A stretch of 64,000 nucleotides of DNA from Geminicoccaceae bacterium. GTDB taxonomy: Bacteria; Pseudomonadota; Alphaproteobacteria; Geminicoccales; Geminicoccaceae. Positions 54,317-62,960 of this stretch are shown piece after piece. The notes beneath the pieces were generated by a model that ran no database searches, had not been told where the DNA came from, and was given only the letters and a program-made list of their open reading frames with translations. Position 1 is the first letter of the stretch; every line of letters begins with the position of its first letter. Both the position numbers and the translations under genes were made by a program. Location of the stretch: assembly GCA_020638465.1 (NCBI GenBank), contig JACKIM010000001.1:496001-560000 (forward strand), given 5' to 3'.

Positions 54317-55554
54317 GATGCAGCACTGGCCAGTTCCCCCCGCCGCAACGGCATGTCGTCGGGGAGACCGTAGACCTCGACCTCGCGATCGACGCCACGC
54401 AGATGATAGGAACCGATGCGCGGCAGGAACATGCGCATACCCTCGCACATGGCGACAAATTCCCCCGATAGCAATAGTTCGCGGCGGAGATCCTTCGTCA
54501 GTCCATCGAGTCTCGCAGCGACGTTGACCGCCGGACCGATCACGGTGAAGTCCAGACGGCTGACCGCACCGATATTGCCATACATGACGTCGCCCACATG
54601 AAGGACAAGACCGAAGCCGACCTCGTTCCTGCCCTCGTCGCGGCGACGCGCATTGAGTGCCTTCATGCCCTCTATGGCCTTGATCGCCGCCGAAAAGGCG
54701 CGCTGGCAGGCTGCCCGGTTCTCCAGCGGAAAAATCGCCAGCATCGCATCGCCCATGAACTTGAGAACCTCGCCGCCTGCTTCGAGGACGGGACTGGCCA
54801 TCGTATCGAAGTAATCGTTCAGGCACTCGATCAGTTCATCCCGGGCCAGCGATTCGGACAGATGGGTAAAGCCCCGCAGGTCGCAATGCCAGATCGCCGC
54901 CGTGATGGTTTCGCCGCTGCCACGCTGGATATCGCCGGCGAGAATGCGTTCTCCCGCTCGCGTCCCGACATAGGTATTGAGCAGGTTCCTGGTGATGCGT
55001 CGGTTGAGCCGTACCTCAAGGACCATGCCGAGGACCGGCATCAGATCGTTGATGATCTGCAACTGGTCGGTGGTGAAACCACCGTCTTGCCGGGTTGCCC
55101 AGCTGGCCGCATGGATGGTGCCGCTGACGAATTCCATGGGCATGACCACATAGTCGACCATCCCTCGTTCTCGAAGTTCATCATAGATATCGTATCTGGC
55201 CGCACCGTCGGGCAGCGGAATATCGAGGCGTTGTCGGATCGCCCCCACTTCGCCTGCGAAAATGGGGCGCAGCGGACTGTTGAGGAACGCATCCGACGAC
55301 AGACCGCCATGCACATACATGGTCAGTTGCGCCATCTCGAACCCGGGCTCCCACTGCACCGATCCTGCCTGGAACTGCGGATGCAGGGTGCGCATGTGAA
55401 CGCTCGCCCGGTCGACAGGCACGCCATCCTCGACCATCCTTTCGCACAGCTCGCCAAACAGGTTGTCGAAGAACGGCTGGGTGCGGGTTTCGAAAACGAG
55501 CCATTCGAGCGACCGGCTCCGGGATCTCGGCCACAGGTTCCGGGTACCGGTCAT
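54313..55554 (-). CDS. Class III adenylate/guanylate cyclase with N-terminal sensor-like domain
   Basis: A 413-residue cyclase. The catalytic domain (about 210-385) keeps all key residues: metal-binding Asp225 (HCDLRGFTHLSE) and Asp269 (KFMGDAMLAIF), purine-recognising Lys265 and Asp335 (RLDFTVIG), and transition-state residues Asn344 and Arg348 (VNVAARL). Lys plus Asp predicts ATP as substrate, so cAMP. Residues 15-200 look like a GAF-type sensor, with no membrane segment. Both gene ends overlap neighbours by ATGA, placing it between the cyclic-nucleotide-binding protein and the methyltransferase. It probably makes the ligand for its neighbour. Confidence 0.9.
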   Translation of the reverse strand: MTGTRNLWPRSRSRSLEWLVFETRTQPFFDNLFGELCERMVEDGVPVDRASVHMRTLHPQFQAGSVQWEPGFEMAQLTMYVHGGLSSDAFLNSPLRPIFAGEVGAIRQRLDIPLPDGAARYDIYDELRERGMVDYVVMPMEFVSGTIHAASWATRQDGGFTTDQLQIINDLMPVLGMVLEVRLNRRITRNLLNTYVGTRAGERILAGDIQRGSGETITAAIWHCDLRGFTHLSESLARDELIECLNDYFDTMASPVLEAGGEVLKFMGDAMLAIFPLENRAACQRAFSAAIKAIEGMKALNARRRDEGRNEVGFGLVLHVGDVMYGNIGAVSRLDFTVIGPAVNVAARLDGLTKDLRRELLLSGEFVAMCEGMRMFLPRIGSYHLRGVDREVEVYGLPDDMPLRRGELASAAS

Positions 55555-56027
55555 CCGTTGCGCTGCTCCAGTTGTTCGATGCGCAACCGGGCATCGGTCA
55601 GGTCCTGAGTGGTGTGATGCAATCGCGAAGCAAGCTCATGCATGATTTCCATTCCCACTTGCGGGAACTGTGTCACCAGATTGAAGAACCCGTCCTTGGA
55701 AACACGCATGGTGACAAGCCGGCTGCGGGCGATGACCGTCGCCGTTCGCGGAACATCGCACAGGATGGCAATTTCGCCGACGAGTTCGTTCTGCCCGAGG
55801 CTGGCCACCTTGATGCGCTGATCCGGTGGCACGTCCACCATGATGTCGGCATCGCCTTCGAGGAGGATGTAGGCGGCATCGCCGACATCTCCCTGATGGA
55901 ACAGGACGTCGCCGGAGTCGTATTCGAGGTGTTCACTGGTGAATGCCAGAAGCTTCAGTTTGGCCGGATCGATCTTGCTGAACAGGGGAATGTTGCGAAG
56001 AATTTCAACCTCACGCTGCAAGCTCAC
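55551..56027 (-). CDS. Stand-alone cyclic-nucleotide-binding domain protein
   Basis: A 158-residue protein made of one Crp-type cyclic-nucleotide-binding domain and a C-terminal helix, without the DNA-binding wing of Crp/Fnr regulators. The phosphate-binding cassette is LVGEIAILCDVPRTATV with Gly84, Glu85 and Arg94, so ligand binding should be intact. It lies between the ABC gene (24-bp gap) and the cyclase (ATGA overlap). The likely job is to sense the product of the cyclase and act on the ABC-like protein by contact. Confidence 0.9.
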   Translation of the reverse strand: MSLQREVEILRNIPLFSKIDPAKLKLLAFTSEHLEYDSGDVLFHQGDVGDAAYILLEGDADIMVDVPPDQRIKVASLGQNELVGEIAILCDVPRTATVIARSRLVTMRVSKDGFFNLVTQFPQVGMEIMHELASRLHHTTQDLTDARLRIEQLEQRNG

Positions 56028-56051
56028 GGTGACACCTCCCTGTTCGCGGAC

Positions 56052-58682
56052 TCACTGGCCGACCAATGCATGATAGGCACTCCCGTCATGATCCAGACTG
56101 GCGACCGTTCCCTTTTCGGCGATGGACCCATGATCCATGACGATCACGTTCTTGAAGTTCTTTGCGATCTGCGGTTCCTGTAGTGCCCAGATGACCGTTC
56201 GGTTGTCGAATGAAGACAGCACATTTTCAAGGACGACGCGAGCTTCCGACCGGTCGAGCGGACCCGTTGCGTCAACAAGTATGAGGACATCCGGCTCTTT
56301 CATCAGGGCTCGCGCAAGCCCGAGCTTCTGCCGCTGCGGTGCCGACAGCAACCCACCACTGACCCCGCATTCGAAACGGATGCCCACCGCGATGATGCGA
56401 TCGCGCGTATCCGCCTTTTCGAGAATATCCCCGATCAGCGTCAGAATCTTCTCGCGTGCCTGCGCCTGCCCGTAGGCAACACGGCCGAACAGGATATTGT
56501 CCTGAATCGTCGTCGCGCGATTGTACTGATCTGGATCGAAAAATTCGATCACACCCTTCAGCTCTTCGGGCAGGTTCTTGCGGAAAGCCGCACGGGCCTT
56601 GAGAACTTTGCCCTGCAACTCTTCTCCGATCAGTTCGAGCCGGTGTCTGGCGACGATGAACTTGAACGGCAGGGAAAGGAGCTTCGCACGATCGTCCTCA
56701 TTCAAATGGTCAAGATGATTGACGTCGGCCCTGCTTACAAGCGCGCGATATTCCGGCAGGTCTTCGGCATTGATGAAGCTGAACTCCCGGTAATATTCAT
56801 GATCCGGTGACAGGTCAGCGAACAGTTCGACCATTGTCGAGGCCAGATGATAGCCGGCCTCAATCAGGTCATCGGTCAGGTTTTGCCCGTCGAGCACACT
56901 TCGCACATACCGGTTCCCCGCAAGGTGCTCGATGTCGAAGGCATCGCTGGTTGTCGTTCCGAAAATGAGATTTTCACCCAGGGTCGCATTGGTGTTGTAG
57001 CGTGCGAGATCAAAGGGCTCGACCAGTCGCGACAACCGCGGATCTTTTTCAAGGCGCTGCCGCATCTCCCTGCGCGCGTCCAGCAGCAGGGCTTCCAGAT
57101 CGTTGTCGTCGGGTTGCCGCAGGCTCGACCTCAGGCCGATCGAGTAGGCATCATGATCGAGCCCGACCAGCTTGAGTATCTCGATGATGCGCGGCAGCTT
57201 CTCGTCATCGGACCGGATGCCGATCGAGGCGAAGTCCGTCCAGTCGTCGAATGGAAACAGCGGCGAGTTGCCGGCCCGCGCCGACTCGAGCAAGTAGGCC
57301 CCACGTTCCGGATCGTCCGATTTTGCGACCGGCCGATTGCACAGACCATAGAGCATGTTGTCGCGAATCGAACCACGGAAGATCTGGGTTGGATTGCCTA
57401 CAAACGCGATCTTTCTGCCTGCCTGGAATTCCGGCAGTTCGGTAACATCGACACCGCCATACAGGACCCGGCCGCTCGATGGATCGAGCAACCCGGCCAT
57501 GCACAGGGCAAGCTCCTCCTTGCCGGATCCCGACGAACCCACGATGGCGATCGTTGTCGGCAGGGTAAAGTTAGCCGAGCAGGAATCGAGGATGACGCCT
57601 CCGTCCTCGTCCTGCAACCCCAGGCCGTTGATCCGTACATCCTTCCTGAAATCCGGCCCGGGTGCCGCCGGAACGGCTTCGGCGCTCTCCGGCTCGCGCA
57701 AGCCCTGCGGCATGAACTGGGTAACGACCTGATCGTATTTGATCCGGACATCGTAGACCATCTGATAGAAGGACAAGAGCTCTTTCCACGGAGAAGTTAT
57801 GTCCTTCTGCGCGCCAATGACCGCGACCAGCGCACCAACGGTAAGCTGCCCCTGAATGACAAGGTATCCACCGATAGAATAAAAGAAAAACGGACCAATC
57901 TGCGAAAGGAAATTATTGAGAAATTTTATGAGAAATTTCTTCTTGTATATTTCGAAACGAAGATTGAATACTTTCGATAATTCACTTGAAAAGCGCGCGC
58001 GTTCGAAATTCGATGCGCTATTGCCACGAATATCCCTGACACCAGCGGCCGACTCGCTGATCTTTTCCGCATTGCGGCGGACCTGGTTGACCCTCTGCTT
58101 GCCCAGCTGGTTCACCTTGGCCTGCAACTTGGGAATGATCCAGATCTGCAACGGATAGAGAGCCGTGGCGGCGAGCCCCAGTACCGGATCCTGAACGAAC
58201 ATGAACGTCAGACTGATCAGCAACGTACCGCCCTGCAGGCCCGGTGTCGTCACCGCCTCGCCCACAAAACCACCCAGCGGCTCGACCTCTGCATTGATCA
58301 TCTGCACCAGCTCGCCCTGGCTGACGCGCTTGAGATGCGGTAGGGGAAACCGCAGGACATGGTCGTACAACTGGTAGCGCAACCGTCGCAGCATCCGCTC
58401 GGACACGACGCCGGCATAGACATTGACAACATATTTGAGCCCGCCACTGGCGAGCACGGTCGCAAGGAAAAGCCCGCACAGGGTCCACAGCAGTTCCATC
58501 CGATCCCACTGATAACCGAAAAACTCAGGAGACGGATCGGTGCCCAGAGCCCGGTTGATGATGAGCTTGGGCAGCTCCAGAGCGGCATACCCCAGCGGGA
58601 GGGTGAATGCGGTCAGCGCCAGGATCACGACCTGCTGCTTCCAGGCATAACGCCGCAGGAATGCGAAAATGGTCGGTTCCAT
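56052..58682 (-). CDS. Large ABC exporter-like protein with degenerate nucleotide-binding motifs
   Basis: An 876-residue fusion of an exporter membrane domain (about 1-330, six helices) and an enlarged nucleotide-binding domain (345-876), roughly 250-300 residues longer than normal. Every ATPase motif departs from consensus: Walker A is GSSGSGKEE (382-390; Glu in place of Ser/Thr), the signature is SGGLLSAPQRQ, Walker B is VLILVDATGPLD (799-810; Val-Asp in place of Asp-Glu), and the H-loop His is Gln in WALQEP. The segment after the Q-loop appears three times (GSIRDNMLYG, ATLGENLIFG, TTIQDNILFG), which suggests internal duplication. It heads the cyclic-nucleotide gene string. It may be an ATP sensor or channel rather than a pump. 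Confidence 0.88.
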   Translation of the reverse strand: MEPTIFAFLRRYAWKQQVVILALTAFTLPLGYAALELPKLIINRALGTDPSPEFFGYQWDRMELLWTLCGLFLATVLASGGLKYVVNVYAGVVSERMLRRLRYQLYDHVLRFPLPHLKRVSQGELVQMINAEVEPLGGFVGEAVTTPGLQGGTLLISLTFMFVQDPVLGLAATALYPLQIWIIPKLQAKVNQLGKQRVNQVRRNAEKISESAAGVRDIRGNSASNFERARFSSELSKVFNLRFEIYKKKFLIKFLNNFLSQIGPFFFYSIGGYLVIQGQLTVGALVAVIGAQKDITSPWKELLSFYQMVYDVRIKYDQVVTQFMPQGLREPESAEAVPAAPGPDFRKDVRINGLGLQDEDGGVILDSCSANFTLPTTIAIVGSSGSGKEELALCMAGLLDPSSGRVLYGGVDVTELPEFQAGRKIAFVGNPTQIFRGSIRDNMLYGLCNRPVAKSDDPERGAYLLESARAGNSPLFPFDDWTDFASIGIRSDDEKLPRIIEILKLVGLDHDAYSIGLRSSLRQPDDNDLEALLLDARREMRQRLEKDPRLSRLVEPFDLARYNTNATLGENLIFGTTTSDAFDIEHLAGNRYVRSVLDGQNLTDDLIEAGYHLASTMVELFADLSPDHEYYREFSFINAEDLPEYRALVSRADVNHLDHLNEDDRAKLLSLPFKFIVARHRLELIGEELQGKVLKARAAFRKNLPEELKGVIEFFDPDQYNRATTIQDNILFGRVAYGQAQAREKILTLIGDILEKADTRDRIIAVGIRFECGVSGGLLSAPQRQKLGLARALMKEPDVLILVDATGPLDRSEARVVLENVLSSFDNRTVIWALQEPQIAKNFKNVIVMDHGSIAEKGTVASLDHDGSAYHALVGQ

Positions 58683-58758
58683 CCTACCTCACCCCTGTGT
58701 GCGGGCGATGAACGGCCCGCACGACGATGTCGGGTCGATTGTAGAGGTATCGCCCGGG

Positions 58759-59253
58759 CTAACCAAGGCGGCGGTACATCACATACGCGTCGACCAGACC
58801 AAGCCGGGGATGCCGGAACGCATCGGGAATGGTGCCGATGACGATGAAACCGAGACCGCGCCAGAGCCGCACCGCGACGGCGTTACTGGCAATGACAAAG
58901 TTGAACTGCATGGCCGCATATCCCAACGCCGTCGCTTCCTCGATGGCGCGCCCGCCCATCCAGCGACCGATGCCGAGACCACGCGCCCGTGGCGACGTCA
59001 CGAAACCGGCATTGCAGATATGGTTGCCGCCACCTTGCTGGTTTGGCTTGACATAGAATGTCCCCAATGCGGTTCCTTCGTCATTTGTGGCGATCCATGA
59101 CACGCGCGGCGATTCGATCCATGCGGCGAGCGCCGCCTCGCGGCTCATATCGCGATCGAGCGCATAGGTCTCACCGTCACGGATCACCGGTTCGAGCATA
59201 TCCCACAACGCATCGCTGTCGGCCGCCGTCGCGCGCCTGAGATGAAACGACAT
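58759..59253 (-). CDS. GNAT-family N-acetyltransferase
   Basis: A 164-residue acetyltransferase of phosphinothricin/RimI-like form. The acetyl-CoA site is FVTSPRARGLGIGRWMGGRAI, followed by MQFNFVIASNAVAVRLWRGLGF. Both halves of the fold are present, unlike the fragment at 37516. The start codon overlaps the stop of the SDR gene by one base, so the two are probably translated together. The substrate is unknown. Confidence 0.9.
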   Translation of the reverse strand: MSFHLRRATAADSDALWDMLEPVIRDGETYALDRDMSREAALAAWIESPRVSWIATNDEGTALGTFYVKPNQQGGGNHICNAGFVTSPRARGLGIGRWMGGRAIEEATALGYAAMQFNFVIASNAVAVRLWRGLGFIVIGTIPDAFRHPRLGLVDAYVMYRRLG

Positions 59254-60014
59254 TATCGAGGTGCCATGCGCAAGGCGCCGTCGAGGCGGATGACCTCCCC
59301 GTTGAGCATGACGTTTTCGGCGATATGCTCCACAAGTGCAGCATATTCTCCGGGATCGCCAAACCGACCGGGAAACGGAATCGATGCCGCGAGGCCCTGT
59401 TGTACATTCTCGGGCATGCCCAACAGCAGCGGCGTGGCAAAGAGCCCCGGCGCAATGGCCATGACCCGGATGCCGCGACCGGCCAGCTCGCGTGCCGCCG
59501 GAAGCGTCAGGCCGACGATGCCGCCTTTCGACGATGCATAGGCAGCCTGCCCGATCTGGCCATCATAGGCCGCTACTGACGCCGTATTGACGATGACACC
59601 GCGCTCGCCCGTTGCCAAAGGTTCGAGATCGTTCATGGCGGCTGCCGCAACGCGCAACATGTTGAATGTGCCGATGAGGTTGACCTCGATCACCTGCCGA
59701 TAGGCGTCAAGCGGCATCGCACCATCACGGCCGACGATACGCCTGGCCGGACCGATACCCGCACAATTGACCAGCAATCGCGGTGCTCCGACGTCGGCGA
59801 CAATCTCCGCCATCATCGCCTCGGCAGCCAGTCCGTCCGACACATCCAGCTCTTTGGCAATTATCCCCAGACGTGTCGCTTCGACGCCCGACTTCTCGCG
59901 GTCACAATCCACCAGAACGACACGAGCCCCTCTGCCGACCAGCATCTCCGTCGTTGCGAGACCGAGACCGGAAGCGCCGCCAGTCACGACTGCAACCACA
60001 CCATCAAGCTTCAT
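59253..60014 (-). CDS. Short-chain dehydrogenase (3-hydroxyacyl-CoA dehydrogenase type 2-like)
   Basis: A 253-residue SDR enzyme from the ATG at 60014. The cofactor motif is VTGGASGLGLA, with VLVDCDREK after the second strand favouring NAD. The NCAG motif is LLVNCAGIG, and the catalytic Ser, Tyr and Lys are in NTASVAAYDGQIGQAAYASSK. The C-terminal region IPFPGRFGDPGEYAALVEHI matches the HSD10/3-hydroxyacyl-CoA dehydrogenase type 2 group, so fatty-acid or branched-chain oxidation is likely. It overlaps the downstream GNAT gene. Confidence 0.9.
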   Translation of the reverse strand: MKLDGVVAVVTGGASGLGLATTEMLVGRGARVVLVDCDREKSGVEATRLGIIAKELDVSDGLAAEAMMAEIVADVGAPRLLVNCAGIGPARRIVGRDGAMPLDAYRQVIEVNLIGTFNMLRVAAAAMNDLEPLATGERGVIVNTASVAAYDGQIGQAAYASSKGGIVGLTLPAARELAGRGIRVMAIAPGLFATPLLLGMPENVQQGLAASIPFPGRFGDPGEYAALVEHIAENVMLNGEVIRLDGALRMAPR

Positions 60015-60031
60015 TTCTCCTCCCCGCCAAC

Positions 60032-60067
60032 GTGAAAAGCCGCCCGGCACGCCGGACGGCTTTTCAC
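60032..60067. terminator. Hairpin between the F0 operon and the SDR gene
   Basis: GTGAAAAGCCG and CGGCTTTTCAC form a perfect 11-bp stem enclosing a second GC-rich inverted stretch. On the minus strand it follows atpF by 20 bp and probably ends the ATP synthase F0 transcript. The stem ends in A and T runs on both strands, so it could work in both directions. Confidence 0.8.
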
Positions 60068-60086
60068 ATTTCACCAAGACGCGGTA

Positions 60087-60563
60087 TCAGGCAAGCTTCT
60101 GCTTCACCTCCGAGATCGCGCTTTTCATGACAGCCTGCGCACCGTCACCACCAAGATGCTCCGTGAGGATCTGGCGTGTCGTCTGGACGGCGAGATGCGC
60201 CGCACGGGTGCGCACATCACGCAAGGCCCGCGTTTCCTCCTGGGAAATCCGTTCGAGGGCAAGCTCCTCGCGACGCTTGAGTGCATGCTCCATCTCCGCC
60301 TTGAGCCGCTCCTCAAGACGCTTGGCCTCGCTCTGCGCATGCGCGACGATCTCCGCCGCGGCATTCTCGCCTTCGACCAGCTTTGCCCTGTGCTTGTCCA
60401 GCAGCGCACGGGCTTCCTCATGGAGCCGGTTGGCCTCGTCGAGTTCGGCGCGTATGCGCTCCCCACGCCTGTCCAACCCTCCGATGACCATCGAGCCCAG
60501 AGGCTTGCGGATCAGGAAAAGCAGGCAAAGCAATGCGACCATCAGGACAATTATGGGCATCAT
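60087..60563 (-). CDS. atpF: ATP synthase F0 subunit b
   Basis: A 158-residue stalk subunit. One N-terminal membrane helix (MMPIIVLMVALLCLLFLI) is followed by a long charged coiled coil. It is the second of two b-type subunits, as in photosynthetic bacteria and most alphaproteobacteria, where b and b' form a heterodimer. It overlaps the b' gene by ATGA and ends the operon. F1 genes are not in this window, which is normal where F0 and F1 operons are separate. Confidence 0.92.
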   Translation of the reverse strand: MMPIIVLMVALLCLLFLIRKPLGSMVIGGLDRRGERIRAELDEANRLHEEARALLDKHRAKLVEGENAAAEIVAHAQSEAKRLEERLKAEMEHALKRREELALERISQEETRALRDVRTRAAHLAVQTTRQILTEHLGGDGAQAVMKSAISEVKQKLA

Positions 60564-61204
60564 GCTGCGTTCTCCCGAACGACGGCCAGCGCACGCCTGG
60601 CCTCATCCACGCCGACCTTGACGCCGATCAGCCGTTCAGTTGCGGCCTGAGCTGACTCGACGGCGACATTTTCGACCTCGGCCATCGCCCGCGCACGTGC
60701 TTCCGCGATGCGTTTTTCCGCATCGGCGACCTTCCTGGCCATGGCTGCATCGACCTCGGCCAGCCTTGCGGCCTGCTCTTCGGCTATGCGATCACGGATT
60801 TCCTTGACCTGCTTCTGCGCCGCGGCATGAGCCTTCGCGAGACTGGCTTCATACTGCTCGTAGGCGGCTTCGGCCTCGGCACGCAGTTCCGCCGCTTGGT
60901 TAAGATCGCCGGCTATACGTTCCTCGCGCTGACGGATGATGTCCGACAGCTGCGGCACCGCCTTCCTCGAAACGATCCGGTACAGGACCACGAAAAAGAC
61001 GACCAGCCAGAAGACCTGCGGGAGGTAGGTGCTGACGTCGAGCTGCGGCATGCCACCCGAATGCTCGGCACCGTTATGAGCCTCGGCAGCGGCGGACACT
61101 TCCTGGGCCGTTTCGGCAGCAGCGACCAGCCAAGGCACGAGAGCCACGAAGGCTCCCATGACCATGGCACCCGCTGTACGAAGATAGCGAGCCATCATCT
61201 TCAT
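60560..61204 (-). CDS. atpF': ATP synthase F0 subunit b'
   Basis: A 214-residue b'-type stalk subunit. The start at 61204 gives a cleavable-looking N-terminal hydrophobic segment (AGAMVMGAFVALVPWLVAAA), then a His/Gly-containing stretch and the b' membrane helix (LPQVFWLVVFFVVLYRIVSR). A coiled coil (EERIAGDLNQAAELRAEAEA) follows. The leader before the membrane helix makes it longer than the usual 160-190 residues. It lies between atpE and atpF. Confidence 0.9.
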   Translation of the reverse strand: MKMMARYLRTAGAMVMGAFVALVPWLVAAAETAQEVSAAAEAHNGAEHSGGMPQLDVSTYLPQVFWLVVFFVVLYRIVSRKAVPQLSDIIRQREERIAGDLNQAAELRAEAEAAYEQYEASLAKAHAAAQKQVKEIRDRIAEEQAARLAEVDAAMARKVADAEKRIAEARARAMAEVENVAVESAQAATERLIGVKVGVDEARRALAVVRENAA

Positions 61205-61273
61205 CCCTTCGCTTCGATCATCGGGCAACGCCTCCGATCAGACACAGACGCTGCGATGGTGATCGAGCGCCGA

Positions 61274-61498
61274 TCAGCCGAAGAGCAGGATGAAGGCGAC
61301 GACGAGCGCGAACAGGCCAATGGCCTCGACGAGCGCAAAGCCGAGGAACATGATCGGCTGAAGCTTGTCCTGGGCGGCCGGATTGCGACCGAAAGTGGCA
61401 ATACTGGTGGCGATAACGTTGCCGATACCGATGCCAACACCCGCAAGGCCGATACAAGCCAGGCCAGCGCCGATCATCTTGGCTGCTTCAATCTCCAT
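61274..61498 (-). CDS. atpE: ATP synthase F0 subunit c
   Basis: The proton-carrying ring subunit, 74 residues with two membrane helices. The first has the glycine-rich GLAGVGIGIGNVIATSIATF, then the conserved loop GRNPAAQDK. The second has the proton-binding Glu in GFALVEAIGLFALVVAF. No sodium-type ligand pattern is visible, so the ring should be proton-driven. Confidence 0.96.
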   Translation of the reverse strand: MEIEAAKMIGAGLACIGLAGVGIGIGNVIATSIATFGRNPAAQDKLQPIMFLGFALVEAIGLFALVVAFILLFG

Positions 61499-61574
61499 CT
61501 TGTCACTCCTTTTGCGACGTCGAAGTTGGGATATCCGGTTGGAAGGAACTCTGAAGTCAGAGTACAGCGATGAC

Positions 61575-62303
61575 TCAGTGCAGATGCACCGCGTCGTTCA
61601 GGTAAATGCACGACAGGACAGTGAAGACATAGGCCTGCAGGAACGCGATCACGATCTCAAGACCGGTGAGACCGACGGCGACAAGGAACGGCAGGATGCC
61701 GAATACGCCCATCGCAAGCACGAATCCGGCGAACGTCTTCATCATGATGTGGCCGGCGGTCATGTTCACCGCAAGACGCATCGAGAGACTGAACGGACGG
61801 ATCAGATAGGACAGGATCTCGATGGGAATGAGCAGCGGATAGATGAACATCGGCACGCCGGCAGGTGCGAACAGGCTCAGGAAATGCGTTCCGTGCCGTG
61901 CAAAGCCTATCACCGTGACACCGCCGACGATGCACACGGCCATGACGAGAGTGACGATGATGTGACTGGTGTAGGTGAACGTACCCGGAATCATGCCGAT
62001 GAGATTGCCGAGCAGAATGAAAAGGAAAACGGACATGACAATCGGCATGTAGCGCATGCCTTCCTTGCCGACATTGTCCATGATCATGCCCTTGACGAAG
62101 TCATATATGACTTCGCACAGCGATTGCATCCGGCCGGGGACGATACTCGCTCCATCGAGACCGCGCTTGAACAACCATGCTGCCACACCGACGGCAATGG
62201 CCATGAACAGCGCCGAATTGGTGAATGAGATGTTAAGGCCAAGCGGTTCGAAGACCATCGTCATGATCGGCTTGACTTCGAATTGCTGAAGTGGACCTGC
62301 CAA
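61575..62303 (-). CDS. atpB: ATP synthase F0 subunit a
   Basis: The membrane channel subunit, 242 residues. The best start is TTG at 62303, which gives the alphaproteobacterial N-terminus MAGPLQQFEVKPI; the next ATG would remove this conserved part. The essential Arg is in LIRPFSLSMRLAVNMTAGH, and the QFEVK and FTNSALFM segments match the family. It is second in the operon after atpI, with a gap of 164 bp. Confidence 0.93.
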   Translation of the reverse strand: MAGPLQQFEVKPIMTMVFEPLGLNISFTNSALFMAIAVGVAAWLFKRGLDGASIVPGRMQSLCEVIYDFVKGMIMDNVGKEGMRYMPIVMSVFLFILLGNLIGMIPGTFTYTSHIIVTLVMAVCIVGGVTVIGFARHGTHFLSLFAPAGVPMFIYPLLIPIEILSYLIRPFSLSMRLAVNMTAGHIMMKTFAGFVLAMGVFGILPFLVAVGLTGLEIVIAFLQAYVFTVLSCIYLNDAVHLH

Positions 62304-62467
62304 CTTACCCTTGCCCCATCATCAGTCCGACATGCCGACACAACTGCATCTCGGACGTTCATCCTTCACCGGAGCAGATTTCGATCCATCGCGATCGGCA
62401 TCATGCCCTGCCTCTCCGGACCGCCCCCCCTGGTGCACACGGGTAAACCACCCATATGCGCCGGGCT

Positions 62468-62809
62468 TCAGCGCTCGTTGCCGGCCTCCGCCTGCTCCGC
62501 GCGCTCGCGATCCAGCCGCTTCATGTAGCGATACGCATTCAGCGTGCCTGCTGCCGTGCCAAGAACAAGCATGATGATGAGGAACACCGGTCGTGTGTCG
62601 AGCCACCCATCAAGGAAGTAGCCCAGGACCACGCCGAACAAGACACCTGCAATCAGCTCGATACCGACATGCAAGCCTGCATGAGCCGACGACGCATTCC
62701 TGCGCCTGGATTGGGCGTCCTCATCCCTGCTGCCCGGCTGGCTCGCCTTCAGGCGCTCCAAACGTGCATCGAAGTCGACAAAATCGGGCTTGCGATCATC
62801 CTCGCTCAT
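62468..62809 (-). CDS. atpI: ATP synthase protein I
   Basis: A 113-residue accessory membrane protein that helps assemble the c-ring and may carry magnesium. It has a polar N-terminus and two helices (ELIAGVLFGVVLGYFLDGWL and FLIIMLVLGTAAGTLNAYRY), the AtpI pattern. It is first in the F0 operon. The promoter should lie in 62810-62960, between it and the smc 3' end. Confidence 0.9.
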   Translation of the reverse strand: MSEDDRKPDFVDFDARLERLKASQPGSRDEDAQSRRRNASSAHAGLHVGIELIAGVLFGVVLGYFLDGWLDTRPVFLIIMLVLGTAAGTLNAYRYMKRLDRERAEQAEAGNER

Positions 62810-62960
62810 CGAGCCTCACCGCGATACCGGCGCCAGACACATCGCCCGCCCCTCGACCCGGCGCGAAACTAGGTGCGGCTCTTACCCCTGTCAAGAATGC
62901 GCGGCACGATCGTGGACGAGTAAAACAGCGGGTTGTTCGGGAATGACAGGTTATGCGGCA

